Positions 6,356 through 14,506 of a stretch of DNA of 21,805 nt are shown here, one piece after another. Each line of letters starts with the position of its first letter. Positions within the stretch are counted from its first letter, which is position 1. A program made the translations under genes and the position numbers. Source of the stretch: Planctomycetota bacterium (GTDB lineage: Bacteria > Planctomycetota > PUPC01 > JACPCR01); the NCBI GenBank assembly GCA_030740295.1, contig JASLXP010000541.1, forward strand, positions 1 to 21,805. The letters run 5' to 3'. The notes under the pieces were generated by a model. That model did no database searches and was not told where the DNA came from. It saw nothing but the letters and a program-made list of their open reading frames with translations.

Positions 6356-9300
6356 CTATTGCACATTCTTCCGTTCCATCTCGCAGATGATCCGGAAGCC
6401 GACGTCATAGACGCGCTGCCAGGAGGGGTAGCTCTGGCGGAATGCGGACCGGGCTCGCCTGGGGCGGTCATACCACGATCCACCACGGCAGACTTTGCGG
6501 CCTTCAATGGAGAATTGGCCGTCTTCGCGATAGGGGTAGGGCCGGTAAGCGGACCGGGTCCATTCCGAAACGTTGCCGTGCATGTCGTAGAGGCCCCACG
6601 CATTTGGCTTGAATGAACCGACCGGCGCGGAGACTCGATATTTGTCGTTCATTCCGTCGATGGCCGGGCGCCACGGAGGTACGGCTCCGGAAGGCAGGCC
6701 CCATCCGAACGTGTCCACGGCTCTCAAGCTCCGGTCTGCAAGATTCGCGAATGGGGCGAAGTCATTGGTTGTCTGGCCAAACCAGAGCGGCGTTGCCGTG
6801 CCTGCCCGGCAGGCGTATTCCCACTGGGCTTCGGTGGGCAGCGTAAAGGTTCTTTTCGTTTTCGAAGAAAGCCAGCGGCAAAAATCCGTGGCCCGTCGCA
6901 GGGAAACGCGGGATACGGGCTGACGGCCCCCGTTCACCGGGTAGCCGCGCTCGCGGACGCTGAACTGAAGGAAGTCGCCCGATTCAATGCGGCTGTCGTG
7001 GGTCGAGTCGAATCGGGCAAACTGCTCATTGGTGATTTCGTACCTGCCCATCCAGAAAGGCGACTCGATCGAGACTCGAGTGCGAGGCGACTCATCCGCA
7101 TGCCCGGAACCTCCCATCACAAACTCGCCGGCAGGGATGCGAACTAAATCGATCTTTGCGCCCTCACCCAAATCAATGGAGAGCGATGCCGGTCCGGATG
7201 CATTCTGTCGCCGCTTTGCCTCTGCCCCATCAAATGGCCAGCCCAGGCACTCGATTTCTGCTTCCTGAAACTCCTGCGTTTTCAGAGCCGGGTTTTGCGA
7301 GGCAGCCTGGACTGTCGCCGGACTGTAAATGGTGGGATGGATGGCCTCCGGATCTTCATCGAGATTGGCGTACAACTTGTTCATTGCACGGCGCCGGTCC
7401 CGCTGACGGGCAACCCGTTTCATGCCGACGATCTCGTGCCATGTTCCATGCGCGGGAGTGTGAAGGTCGATCCACGTGACGATGCGATCCCAACCCTCCG
7501 CATCAAGCTTGACATCGTAGTGACCTTTTTTGAGCAACTGAATCAGCCGGGTCGTATCCGCGTGGTATTCGCCCGGCACCAGCATGTGGATGTCACTCTC
7601 AATGGAAGGGGATCGGACGAAGCTGCGGAGGGCAATGTAGGACGGTGTAAATTTTGTCCCGCTGTTGTACCCGTTGCTTTTGCCCTTTGGATGGACTGGC
7701 GGCCTGGCAGAGAAATCCGGCAGGTTCTTGCTGTCAGCATCCGGTTGGCCTTTGTGGCAGCGAACGCAGTGCTTGTCGAGAACCGGCTGGACCTCTCGCC
7801 GGAAGCTGAAGCCCCGCACTGGCCCGTACCAGGGGGAGATTTCCGCCGGTTTTTTGGATAGAGCTACAGTCTGCCGGATGGGAGCTGACGTGCTCTGGCT
7901 CTCGTGGCAACCGACACAGGAAAGAGTTTCGCCGGGCATGGCCGTCATCCAACTGCGCATGAGCTGCAGGGCCTTGCCTTCATCATCCAGCGGGTGAAGG
8001 GCGATAGGCATGTTGGCCGGCACTCGGAAGAGGGCGGAGCCATCCGGCTCGACAGGCACGGTACCAATGATGCGTTTGACATCCCACGGACCATCAAGCC
8101 CCACCCGGTTGACTTGCCCGCCCATGCCGTGATAGGCGAATTGGTAAGAATAGATTCGAAGCTTCTTCACCGTTCCACGGGGAACGCCTGCCAGGCCGCC
8201 GCCAGTGTACATGTCAGCCACGTACACAAGAGCGTCTTTTCTGCCGGGCTGAACTTTTTCGGGAATGACCTGGGGAGGAGTCACCTGCTTGAGCGGAACA
8301 GGCTCGAACAGAGCATAGTAGGGAAGCTCTTTGAGCAGGAGCATGTTGTCGAACACATCCACCAGGTAGATTCCCCAGCGCGACTGCGGCGATGGTTTGG
8401 AGGAGACGAGAAGATACTTATCGCTGAGGGGCCAGGGATGAAGAAACTTGGGCCAGCTACCGCGCACCAGGCCGTCGCGAATAACCGGGTCGACTTTCTT
8501 TCCGTAGCCCGGAATCCGCTGGACGACTCCATCTGCCTCGCGGCGTCCCTTCGCCGGATCGAAGATGACCAGCTCGCCCATGCGCGGCACGTCATGATGC
8601 CCACCGACAATGGCAGCGAACTTCGTTGGATGCCCGGGGCAGGGGCGGGCATAGAACATGGCATTCGGCCAGTAGGAGTTGCTGCCGTAGTACTCCATCT
8701 GCTCCGTGCCATCAGGATTCATGTGGAAGAGGATGCGGGAAACGTAGTGCGGTATATCCGAGTATTCCCATCGCAGGTAAAGCACGCGCCCGTTGTTGAG
8801 CACCGTCGGGCACCAGTTGTGATCCTGCTCGAAAGTAAGGCGTCGGATTTTCCTCTTTGAATCGAGCACATAAATGTTCGAAACGTGAGAGGAACCGCCC
8901 ACGCAGGGCACGCCGGTAAATGGAGCGGTCGATGTAAAAAGAATGTTCCCCCCGGGCAGGTAGCAGGCGTCGTAGTTGTCAACGTCCGGTTCCGTAATGA
9001 GGGGAAGCTGGCGCAGACCGGTGCCGTCCACAGCCATCTCGTAGACCTGGAAACGCCTGTTCTTTGCCGGCATCGAGAACAGCATTTTCTTGGCGCCGAA
9101 ATGCATATCGACGTCCCCGACGAACTGGCCGCCGTCTGGCTTGAAGAGCGTGTTCAGTTTCCCTTCGCCACGGAAGTCAGAGAGCACAGTTATCTCATTG
9201 TCGAATCCACTGCGGGGAAGGCTGGAATTGCTTTCCCAGTTTTGGACCAGTCCGAGCCGCGGCGAGTTTTCGCTGCGCTTGACGAGGAGGATGCGGTCGA

Positions 9301-10366
9301 AGTCGATGAGCGGGTTGGACAGGAGGGCCTCTCGGCGAAGCTGGTCAAACTCCTTTTCGAGCTGAGCCAGTTGCTTCGCTGACGGGTCCTTTTTCGCGAG
9401 GAGTTCTTTCTGTGACGCCCGAATCTCTGACAATCGAGCCAGGTACTTTCGTCCATTGGGATAGCGTCCTTCAAATGTCGTCAGAAGATCAGTGACCGCA
9501 CGTTCGAGAGATTTCAGGTTCGTTTCCGCCAGGGCCGGACTGGCATGGTCTTGTCCCCGTTTTGAGGGAGGCGGGCCCCGTCTGAAATTGATGACGACCT
9601 TCTGCCACTCTTTGGGGCTTGCCAAATAATTGAGGATGTTTCCTGCGAGCCTTTCGAGATTCGGGCGATGGGGATTGTCCGCGTGCGCGAAGTGAGGGAG
9701 ACGCCAGCCCATCACGATGATGCGTCCTTTGCCAATTTCATATTCGGCCATCGGGTTCTCGGAACCGCTGGGCGCCTTGGCGAGCAGCATCCCACCGGTC
9801 GGCCCGCGGCCCGGATGAAAATCCGAAAAGGCCGGATAGCCTCGGTTGCTGACAGGCACGACTCTCCCGGCGTACTTCAAATCCTTGAATATCGGGTGCT
9901 TTGGCAGAACCGGGACGAGCCCTGCAAAGCCTCCGTCGTTGCCCGGCCCGCCGAGCCTGGTCATGACCGATTCGATCCGAAGCGAGCGCACCATCGCCAG
10001 CGCCGCACCTGTGAGGGCCAGGCCGCCCCCCTCTTCAACATACTTTCGCAGGGCGTTGAGAGTCGCCTTTTCGTAAATGATTCCGGCCTGTTTGCTCGAA
10101 TCGCCCTGGTGATACCAGACCACAGGAAACTGCTTGAGAGATATGTCCTTCCCGTCTTCGCCAATAAACTTGCCACCCGCGATAGACCGCACAACGGTTG
10201 CCTGCCCCAGTTTCCCGGCAAGGGTCCAGGCCGCCTGACCCTCAGGCCCGAGCTTCGCCAGGGCCCGGTCCACGAGAAAACCGACTTCCCCTTCTGCACA
10301 TATGGCAGCGGCCGAAGACAAGACAAAACCGACGAGAGCAGTACTGACTGTTGAGCGTGACATCAT
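6356..10366 (-). CDS. Large secreted protein: amidotransferase-like, HzsA-like, two c-type haem motifs, FGE-like domain
   Basis: The protein is about 1336 residues from the double ATG at 10361-10366. A start at 10552 would run into the neighbouring phosphoesterase gene and lacks a signal peptide, whereas MMSRSTVSTALVGFVLSSAA followed by AICA and then EGEVG is a clean secretion signal. Domains in order: a glutamine-amidotransferase/ThuA-like domain (about 30-250; FPVVWYHQGD, LRKYVEEGGGLALTGAA, GKGRIIVMGWRLPHF). Next come a short coiled coil (about 280-345) and a WD-like propeller (about 350-740). A hydrazine-synthase-alpha-like middle domain follows (about 740-815), ending in the haem motif CVGCH near 815. 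A second haem motif, CVRCH, lies near 865 (PVLDKHCVRCHKG). The last domain is FGE-like (about 1075-1333; IPAGEFVMGG, YEITNEQFARF, LPTEAQWEYACRAG, MHGNVSEWT, CRGGSWYDRP, VGFRIICE) and lacks the active-site cysteine pair. The protein is probably exported to the periplasm or surface, with electron-transfer or sugar-binding roles. Hydrazine synthesis is not implied, since HzsA-like domains are widespread in non-anammox bacteria. The gene lies 110 bp after the phosphoesterase gene on the same strand. Confidence 0.88.
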   Translation of the reverse strand: MMSRSTVSTALVGFVLSSAAAICAEGEVGFLVDRALAKLGPEGQAAWTLAGKLGQATVVRSIAGGKFIGEDGKDISLKQFPVVWYHQGDSSKQAGIIYEKATLNALRKYVEEGGGLALTGAALAMVRSLRIESVMTRLGGPGNDGGFAGLVPVLPKHPIFKDLKYAGRVVPVSNRGYPAFSDFHPGRGPTGGMLLAKAPSGSENPMAEYEIGKGRIIVMGWRLPHFAHADNPHRPNLERLAGNILNYLASPKEWQKVVINFRRGPPPSKRGQDHASPALAETNLKSLERAVTDLLTTFEGRYPNGRKYLARLSEIRASQKELLAKKDPSAKQLAQLEKEFDQLRREALLSNPLIDFDRILLVKRSENSPRLGLVQNWESNSSLPRSGFDNEITVLSDFRGEGKLNTLFKPDGGQFVGDVDMHFGAKKMLFSMPAKNRRFQVYEMAVDGTGLRQLPLITEPDVDNYDACYLPGGNILFTSTAPFTGVPCVGGSSHVSNIYVLDSKRKIRRLTFEQDHNWCPTVLNNGRVLYLRWEYSDIPHYVSRILFHMNPDGTEQMEYYGSNSYWPNAMFYARPCPGHPTKFAAIVGGHHDVPRMGELVIFDPAKGRREADGVVQRIPGYGKKVDPVIRDGLVRGSWPKFLHPWPLSDKYLLVSSKPSPQSRWGIYLVDVFDNMLLLKELPYYALFEPVPLKQVTPPQVIPEKVQPGRKDALVYVADMYTGGGLAGVPRGTVKKLRIYSYQFAYHGMGGQVNRVGLDGPWDVKRIIGTVPVEPDGSALFRVPANMPIALHPLDDEGKALQLMRSWMTAMPGETLSCVGCHESQSTSAPIRQTVALSKKPAEISPWYGPVRGFSFRREVQPVLDKHCVRCHKGQPDADSKNLPDFSARPPVHPKGKSNGYNSGTKFTPSYIALRSFVRSPSIESDIHMLVPGEYHADTTRLIQLLKKGHYDVKLDAEGWDRIVTWIDLHTPAHGTWHEIVGMKRVARQRDRRRAMNKLYANLDEDPEAIHPTIYSPATVQAASQNPALKTQEFQEAEIECLGWPFDGAEAKRRQNASGPASLSIDLGEGAKIDLVRIPAGEFVMGGSGHADESPRTRVSIESPFWMGRYEITNEQFARFDSTHDSRIESGDFLQFSVRERGYPVNGGRQPVSRVSLRRATDFCRWLSSKTKRTFTLPTEAQWEYACRAGTATPLWFGQTTNDFAPFANLADRSLRAVDTFGWGLPSGAVPPWRPAIDGMNDKYRVSAPVGSFKPNAWGLYDMHGNVSEWTRSAYRPYPYREDGQFSIEGRKVCRGGSWYDRPRRARSAFRQSYPSWQRVYDVGFRIICEMERKNVQ

Positions 10367-10476
10367 GGCGTTTCGGTGTGGCTCTTTGTAGCTGATACTC
10401 TTGGGACGTCCATCGCAGGCCGTATCGTAGGCCGGGCTGCGTGGTCCGCCAAGACCGCGGGCGGTCATTTCTACCT

Positions 10477-11205
10477 TTATCCATGGCCGGTGAAAGGCCC
10501 GACCTGAAGGCCATGAACATCTACGATTCCTCTGCGCGTGTATCGAATCCACTCGTCCTGGATGTTCTCAGGGATATTACTGCGGCGATAATCGGCCTCG
10601 AGTTCATTGAGATCGTAATCCACTCTTCGGAAATGAAATTCACCATCCTGCAGCAGCCAACACTGCGCCCGGTAATCACCATCTCGGGGTTGGCCGATGG
10701 TTCCGGTGTTCAGAATGGTCGTGCCGCCGACCTCCAGCTTCATGGCCATGTGGGTGTGCGCGCAAAGGATGACTTCCTCCTGAGTCATGGATGCAGCTTC
10801 CTCCAGGATTTCAAGATCTGTCGCAGGCCTGAGTCCTGAGCTGACTGGACCCTGCGGAGAACCGTGGAGCAGCAGGAGTGACTTTTCATCGACTTCCTTC
10901 GTGAGCGAGGACGGAAGGCTGGCAAGGTATTCGCGTTCCTCTTCAGAGACGTTCGGATAATCGTACGCAGCCCAGGAATCAGGATTGCCCGTCACCGGAT
11001 CGAAATTGGCGAGCGTGCGGTCATGATTACCCATCACGACGCAGGTGCATGCCTCACGTAAAAGTTGAATGCATTCAGACGGACTTGGTCCGTATTCTAC
11101 AATATCTCCGAGACACCAGATTTCGTCCGCATCACCGAATTCATCCAGGACTGCCTTCAGAGCTCGATAGTTCGAGTGAATATCGGAAAGGATGAGGATG
11201 GTCAC
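10477..11205 (-). CDS. Metallophosphoesterase (YfcE/MJ0936-like, calcineurin-type)
   Basis: This 242-residue protein carries all the core metal-binding motifs of calcineurin-type phosphoesterases: D8 and H10 (SDIHSN), D34 (GDIVEYGP), N60 and H61 (MGNHD), H114 (LLHGSP), and H150 and H152 (CAHTHM). It closely resembles YfcE/MJ0936-type phosphodiesterases and related stand-alone phosphatases; the physiological substrate is unknown. The start is a GTG at 11203-11205, preceded by AGGTG with about 5-nt spacing, which supports this start over any later ATG. It is cytoplasmic with no signal peptide. It lies 110 bp upstream of the large secreted-protein gene on the same strand, so co-transcription is possible. 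It diverges from the isochorismatase-like gene. Confidence 0.92.
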   Translation of the reverse strand: MTILILSDIHSNYRALKAVLDEFGDADEIWCLGDIVEYGPSPSECIQLLREACTCVVMGNHDRTLANFDPVTGNPDSWAAYDYPNVSEEEREYLASLPSSLTKEVDEKSLLLLHGSPQGPVSSGLRPATDLEILEEAASMTQEEVILCAHTHMAMKLEVGGTTILNTGTIGQPRDGDYRAQCWLLQDGEFHFRRVDYDLNELEADYRRSNIPENIQDEWIRYTRRGIVDVHGLQVGPFTGHG

Positions 11206-11292
11206 TGGTCACCTGGCTCGGCAATCCCCAAGGCGTCTGAAGTCAACCTGTTCCACGAGTTCATATGATTGCAGCTCAAAGGTTGCGGCAGA

Positions 11293-11348
11293 GCGCATCC
11301 CGCCCACAACTGCGTAATGCGCGGCGTTCTGCTTACTAGTCTAACGCC
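11293..11348 (+). promoter_or_regulatory. Two back-to-back stem-loops upstream of the isochorismatase-like gene
   Basis: GCGCAT/ATGCGC (11293-11298 with 11317-11322) is followed at once by GGCGTT/AACGCC (11323-11328 with 11343-11348). A TGATAAT at 11354-11360 could be a -10 box for the plus-strand gene starting at 11384, with no clear -35. The stems are only 6 bp, so this could be coincidence. The region separates two divergent genes. Confidence 0.3.
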
Positions 11349-11383
11349 AGGTTCTGATAATCCGACTCAGGGAAATCACCATC

Positions 11384-12037
11384 ATGCTTACAATCAGCGG
11401 CCGAAAAGTCTGTGAATCTGTTTCAGAAGTAGTGTCGCCTGAAAGGGCTGTGCTTGCAGTCATCGATATTGAAGACTCGGAAATGTGGAGCAAGGGAGCT
11501 GACGCCATCATTCTTCAGAAGGTCAAGGAGCTCATCGAATCTGCGCGAAATATCAATCTTCCGGTGTTCTACTTTTTCAATCAGCGGGGACCCTCTCTTA
11601 ACAACATCTCGCCGGCTTACATCCGAGTGCTGATGAACCTCGGCTGGGACATCGAAAGAATTCGCACAGAGTGGCCGGAGGGCGAAGCCGTTGGTGCGCT
11701 TCATCCCGATTTCAACCCGAGGCCGATCGAGAGCGTTCTGCCAAAGGGTCGAGGCGCTGCATTTGAAGGCACAGATTTCGAGCTTCTTCTGAAGAGCATG
11801 CAGCGGGAGTCTGTCATTCTTGTTGGCTGCTCGACGGATTGGTGTCTTGAGGCGACCGCGTGGTATGCGACGAACAAGGATTATTACACCGTCGTTGTCG
11901 AGGATTGCGTTCGGGGGCCGCGGCCAGATGGCCACGCAGCCGCGCTGAAACAGTTCAGAGCGATTGGACTGGATGTGTTGGATTCGAGTGAACTGTCGAA
12001 AATATGGGGGACGATGCTTCCTGCAGCGACCGACTGA
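11384..12037 (+). CDS. Isochorismatase-like cysteine hydrolase
   Basis: This 217-residue protein has the length and order of the isochorismatase/nicotinamidase superfamily. The catalytic triad can be placed at D28 (AVIDIEDSE), K121 (LPKGRGAAFEGTDFE) and C154 (VGCSTDWCLEATAWYA). The segment KGRGAAFEGTDFELLL matches the usual lysine-then-aromatic region, and TDWCLEAT is the nucleophile loop. Family members hydrolyse amides, ureido groups or isochorismate. The first aspartate region lacks the typical Q of nicotinamidases, so a specific substrate cannot be assigned. A possible ribosome binding site (AGGGA) lies about 10 nt before the ATG. It is cytoplasmic and has no plus-strand partner, since the next 680 bases are repeat-rich and hold only a gene remnant on the other strand. 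Confidence 0.9.
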   Translation: MLTISGRKVCESVSEVVSPERAVLAVIDIEDSEMWSKGADAIILQKVKELIESARNINLPVFYFFNQRGPSLNNISPAYIRVLMNLGWDIERIRTEWPEGEAVGALHPDFNPRPIESVLPKGRGAAFEGTDFELLLKSMQRESVILVGCSTDWCLEATAWYATNKDYYTVVVEDCVRGPRPDGHAAALKQFRAIGLDVLDSSELSKIWGTMLPAATD

Positions 12038-12075
12038 ATCGAGGCCAAAGCTGCCGAGCTCAATAAGACGCGAAA

Positions 12076-12247
12076 CACGGCTCCGCGCCGTGCGAAGATG
12101 TTGGAGTGCTTGCTGGGTGCGCCGGCGTCTCGTTGGCGTGCCCAGGTTGCGGCCGCAAGGCATCCTTAGAGTCTGGTTTCGTAACTTCTCCGCGTGGTGC
12201 GCACCTGACCGTGGTCTTGGCGCTCCGCGACAAGTTGCCGCGGAGCG
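12076..12247. repeat. Palindromic repeats in a gene-poor gap
   Basis: CACGGC/GCCGTG with a 5-nt loop (12076-12092) and CGCTCCGCG/CGCGGAGCG with a 9-nt loop (12221-12247) lie between the isochorismatase-like gene and the DUF1553 remnant. The intervening bases (12093-12220) show nothing coding. The minus-strand frame running through them carries on from the remnant but no longer resembles the family. Confidence 0.65.
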
Positions 12248-12335
12248 TCAACACCAGGATACCATCGCGGTCGAAGCCAGCCTTAAGTTCCACGCAAGAA
12301 TAACTTCCCATTTTCGAAAGATGGTGACGCTCGTA

Positions 12336-12593
12336 CGATGACTGCTGATAGGTCGCGGACATCACGGTGAGTTTGTGCAGCGATTTGAGTGACCAATTCT
12401 TGCGGACGAATTCACGCGAAAGCCAGTCCAGCAATTTGGGATGAGTGGGTGGCGTGCCCTGCGTTCCGAAATCGTCTTCCGTCTCGACAAGGCCGCGGCC
12501 GAAGTAACGCATCCAGATTCGATTCACCGTGACCCGTGCGGTCAGTGGATTGCCCGCGTCTACCAGCCATTCTGCAAGATGCAGGCGATTCGG
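12336..12593 (-). pseudogene. Remnant of a DUF1553 (PSD1) family gene
   Basis: About 86 codons on the minus strand read [57 protein letters not shown] and [12 protein letters not shown]. This is the conserved core of the planctomycetal DUF1553 domain, whose full-length proteins are many hundreds of residues and often carry a cytochrome-type PSCyt domain. Homology stops abruptly after YQQSS. The frame continues to a stop at 12060 but with unrelated sequence through palindromic repeats. Upstream, recognisable sequence begins at NRLHL, and only about 28 bases separate it from a hairpin (12621-12639). It is a fragment left after deletion or repeat insertion and is probably not expressed. The function of intact DUF1553 proteins is unknown. 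Confidence 0.8.
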
Positions 12594-12620
12594 GGTTTCA
12601 GAATTCTTCAAAGGTAGCAG

Positions 12621-12665
12621 CACGGCCGTCTCGGCCGTGATTCACGGGCGGGACGCCCGTGCCAC
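12621..12665. repeat. Twin hairpins, 8-bp stems and 3-nt loops
   Basis: CACGGCCG-TCT-CGGCCGTG (12621-12639) and CACGGGCG-GGA-CGCCCGTG (12643-12661) are separated by ATT. The second is followed by CCAC on the plus strand. The first, read on the minus strand, is followed by CTGCTAC. Both share the outer CAC/GTG and the same geometry, so they look like two diverged, oppositely oriented copies of one element. They lie between the DUF1553 remnant and the stop of the small secreted protein gene. Confidence 0.8.
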
Positions 12666-12715
12666 AATGTTCTCCGCGCCACGCGAAGAAGACATAGGCT
12701 GAGACTCTATACCCC

Positions 12716-13204
12716 TCACTTGTCTGGGATGGTAAATGCAACTGAGTTGGAGCGAATGACGCCCGTCCAGATTTGTTTGGATTTGTAGAGCTTCAGAATT
12801 CCTCTATCAAGTGCCATGCTGACTCGCGCCCTGTACGTGCCGGGAGGGAGCACAGTGAACGCTGAAACCGGCTCGACTTCCGTTTCATGGTGTCCTGGTT
12901 CAAACGTGAAACATGTATCAACCTTGCTGCTTCCCCATCTTGGATGCTGAAACGTTCGCCAGCCGCCAGAGACGTCAAGAACTTCAAGGAACATTGGAGC
13001 ATGTTCGACAATGTCAAAAGACTTCTGAACTCCATTCCTAAAGTGTATGACAAGCTTTGGAGTGCCGTCCGCTTTGGAGCGGACCGTCAGGCCAAGCTGC
13101 AGGCCATTGACAATTTCAGCAGACTTAATCCAGTCTTCTTCCTTCTCACCGAGAGCGATACGTGTGAGAAGGAAAGTGAGAAGTGCCATGCAGCAGTACC
13201 TCAT
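12716..13204 (-). CDS. Small secreted protein of unknown function
   Basis: This 162-residue protein begins with a short hydrophobic segment (MALLTFLLTRIALG) resembling a signal peptide, followed by a charged KEEDW. The mature part has alternating hydrophobic strands (GLQLGLTVRSK, KLVIHFRNG, SFDIVEHAPMFLEVLD, SAFTVLPPGTYRARVSMAL, SNSVAFTIP) suggesting one Ig-like beta-sandwich. I do not recognise the family. Two starts compete. The ATG at 13204 has no good ribosome binding site. The ATG five codons later (13187-13189) has GAGGT 8 nt before it and also gives a signal peptide, so it may be the real one. A periplasmic or outer-surface location is inferred. It stands alone, diverging from trmB. 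Confidence 0.65.
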   Translation of the reverse strand: MRYCCMALLTFLLTRIALGEKEEDWIKSAEIVNGLQLGLTVRSKADGTPKLVIHFRNGVQKSFDIVEHAPMFLEVLDVSGGWRTFQHPRWGSSKVDTCFTFEPGHHETEVEPVSAFTVLPPGTYRARVSMALDRGILKLYKSKQIWTGVIRSNSVAFTIPDK

Positions 13205-13450
13205 CTGAGATATTTCATTATCCCTCGAACAGCAATCCGATTATCACGGTAAACCAGTTTCAGGCGGCTCTGAATACAGCCTGCCTGCAGGAGAATTCTA
13301 TTGCAGACCAAGCTCTGCAAATCTGCACCGATTGCGGGCACGTTCCGCGAGTGCAGGCCCAGAGGCAGCCTCAAGATTGTAGCGCGCCTGATCCGCCTCG
13401 CAGAAATGGCATTGCAAAAGTCGCGCAGAATCGAACAATCCCGCGCCCCT

Positions 13451-14506
13451 ATGAAGATTGCCATGCCCAAAAAAATCTGGTCCGCTTCAGCCCAGGCCCG
13501 TACGATTCACGCATGCGAAATTCGCTGGACTCTCCTCGATTGGCCGATCGAATGGCCCGCCCTCTTCGGACGTTCCGGACCGCTGCGGCTTGAGATCGGA
13601 TTTGGCAATGGCAGCTTTATGACGGATCAGGCGGAGAAACATCCGGACGCGAATTACATCGGAGTCGATATCTCGTGGAGCTCGGTGTCGCGCCTCTTGA
13701 AGAGACTCCACAAGTATAAGCTCACCAACGGCCGCGCCGCCGAAGTACCGGGCAAGCTCGCCCTTGAAAGGCTGTTCGCCCAGTCATCTCTGGACGAAGT
13801 CATCATCAACCATCCTGACCCGTGGGCTAAAGAAAAGCACTTCAACCGCGTGATCGTTCAGCCTGAGTTTGTCCGCCTGCTGGCTTCGAGGTTACGACCC
13901 GGCGGCCGCGTCACGATCGCCACGGACCATGTAAAATACGCAAACTGGATCGCCAGCGTGCTCGAAAACCAGCAGGATCTCCGTTCCTGTTTTGATACGA
14001 CCTTCGTGCATTCGCTGCCTGGACGTACGCCGACCAAGTACGAAAAAAAATTCCTGGATGCGGGCCAGCCAATTTACTATTTCGTCTGGGAGAAGGCGGA
14101 AGATTGCCGGTTGGATTTGCCCACCCTGAACTCGCCGTTTGGAGACATGCCAAATATCCTATTCAAAGTGCCGGATGGTGTAGAAGTTTCACTCGAAGTT
14201 GAGCCCGGCGCCATTCGCGAATCTCATGAGGGGCTCGACTACGTGGTCAAATTCCTGAGATCCTACCGGCAGACGAACAACAACAATTTGCTCGTCGAAG
14301 TGCTGGTGATCGAGGGCGAGCTGACTCAACAGTTCGGCATCGCCGTCCTTCGCCGCGACGAGGAGTGCCTGCTGAAACTGGCCCAGGTTGGGCATCCCCG
14401 GCCCACGCACGGGGTGAAACGCGCGGTCTGGCACGTTGGCAAAATGCTGCGAGAGCAGATCCCGGAGCTTGAAATCCACGCCAACAGCGTTGAGCCTTTG
14501 GATTGA
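13451..14506 (+). CDS. trmB: tRNA (guanine-N7-)-methyltransferase with C-terminal extension
   Basis: The protein has 351 residues from ATG 13451. A longer frame from 13301 exists but its added 50 residues look unstructured, and no clear ribosome binding site marks either start. Residues about 45-213 carry the TrmB signature: SAM motif LEIGFGNGSF, GVDIS, the NHPDPWAKEKH motif near 120-130, RLLASRLRPGGRVTIATDH, and the late TPTKYEKKFLDAGQPIYYF. The enzyme makes m7G46 in the tRNA variable loop. The usual KRR after PDPW.K..H reads NRV here. Bacterial TrmB is typically around 220-240 residues, so the roughly 130-residue tail (about 220-351; NILFKVPDGVEVSLEVEPGA, LVEVLVIEGELTQQFGIAVLRR) is extra. 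It looks like an alpha/beta domain of unknown role, possibly RNA binding. Confidence 0.88.
   Translation: MKIAMPKKIWSASAQARTIHACEIRWTLLDWPIEWPALFGRSGPLRLEIGFGNGSFMTDQAEKHPDANYIGVDISWSSVSRLLKRLHKYKLTNGRAAEVPGKLALERLFAQSSLDEVIINHPDPWAKEKHFNRVIVQPEFVRLLASRLRPGGRVTIATDHVKYANWIASVLENQQDLRSCFDTTFVHSLPGRTPTKYEKKFLDAGQPIYYFVWEKAEDCRLDLPTLNSPFGDMPNILFKVPDGVEVSLEVEPGAIRESHEGLDYVVKFLRSYRQTNNNNLLVEVLVIEGELTQQFGIAVLRRDEECLLKLAQVGHPRPTHGVKRAVWHVGKMLREQIPELEIHANSVEPLD

Noticed and set aside
7904..8860. 318-codon plus-strand frame inside the large secreted-protein gene
   Set aside because: It lies opposite the haem-motif and propeller segments and has no motif of its own.
10367..10552. Longer start for the large secreted protein
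   Set aside because: It would overlap the phosphoesterase gene by about 75 bases and bury the signal peptide.
13201..13470. 89-codon minus-strand frame whose stop overlaps the start of the small secreted protein (ATGA)
   Set aside because: The overlap hints at coupling, but the product is arginine-rich without motifs and covers the trmB start region.
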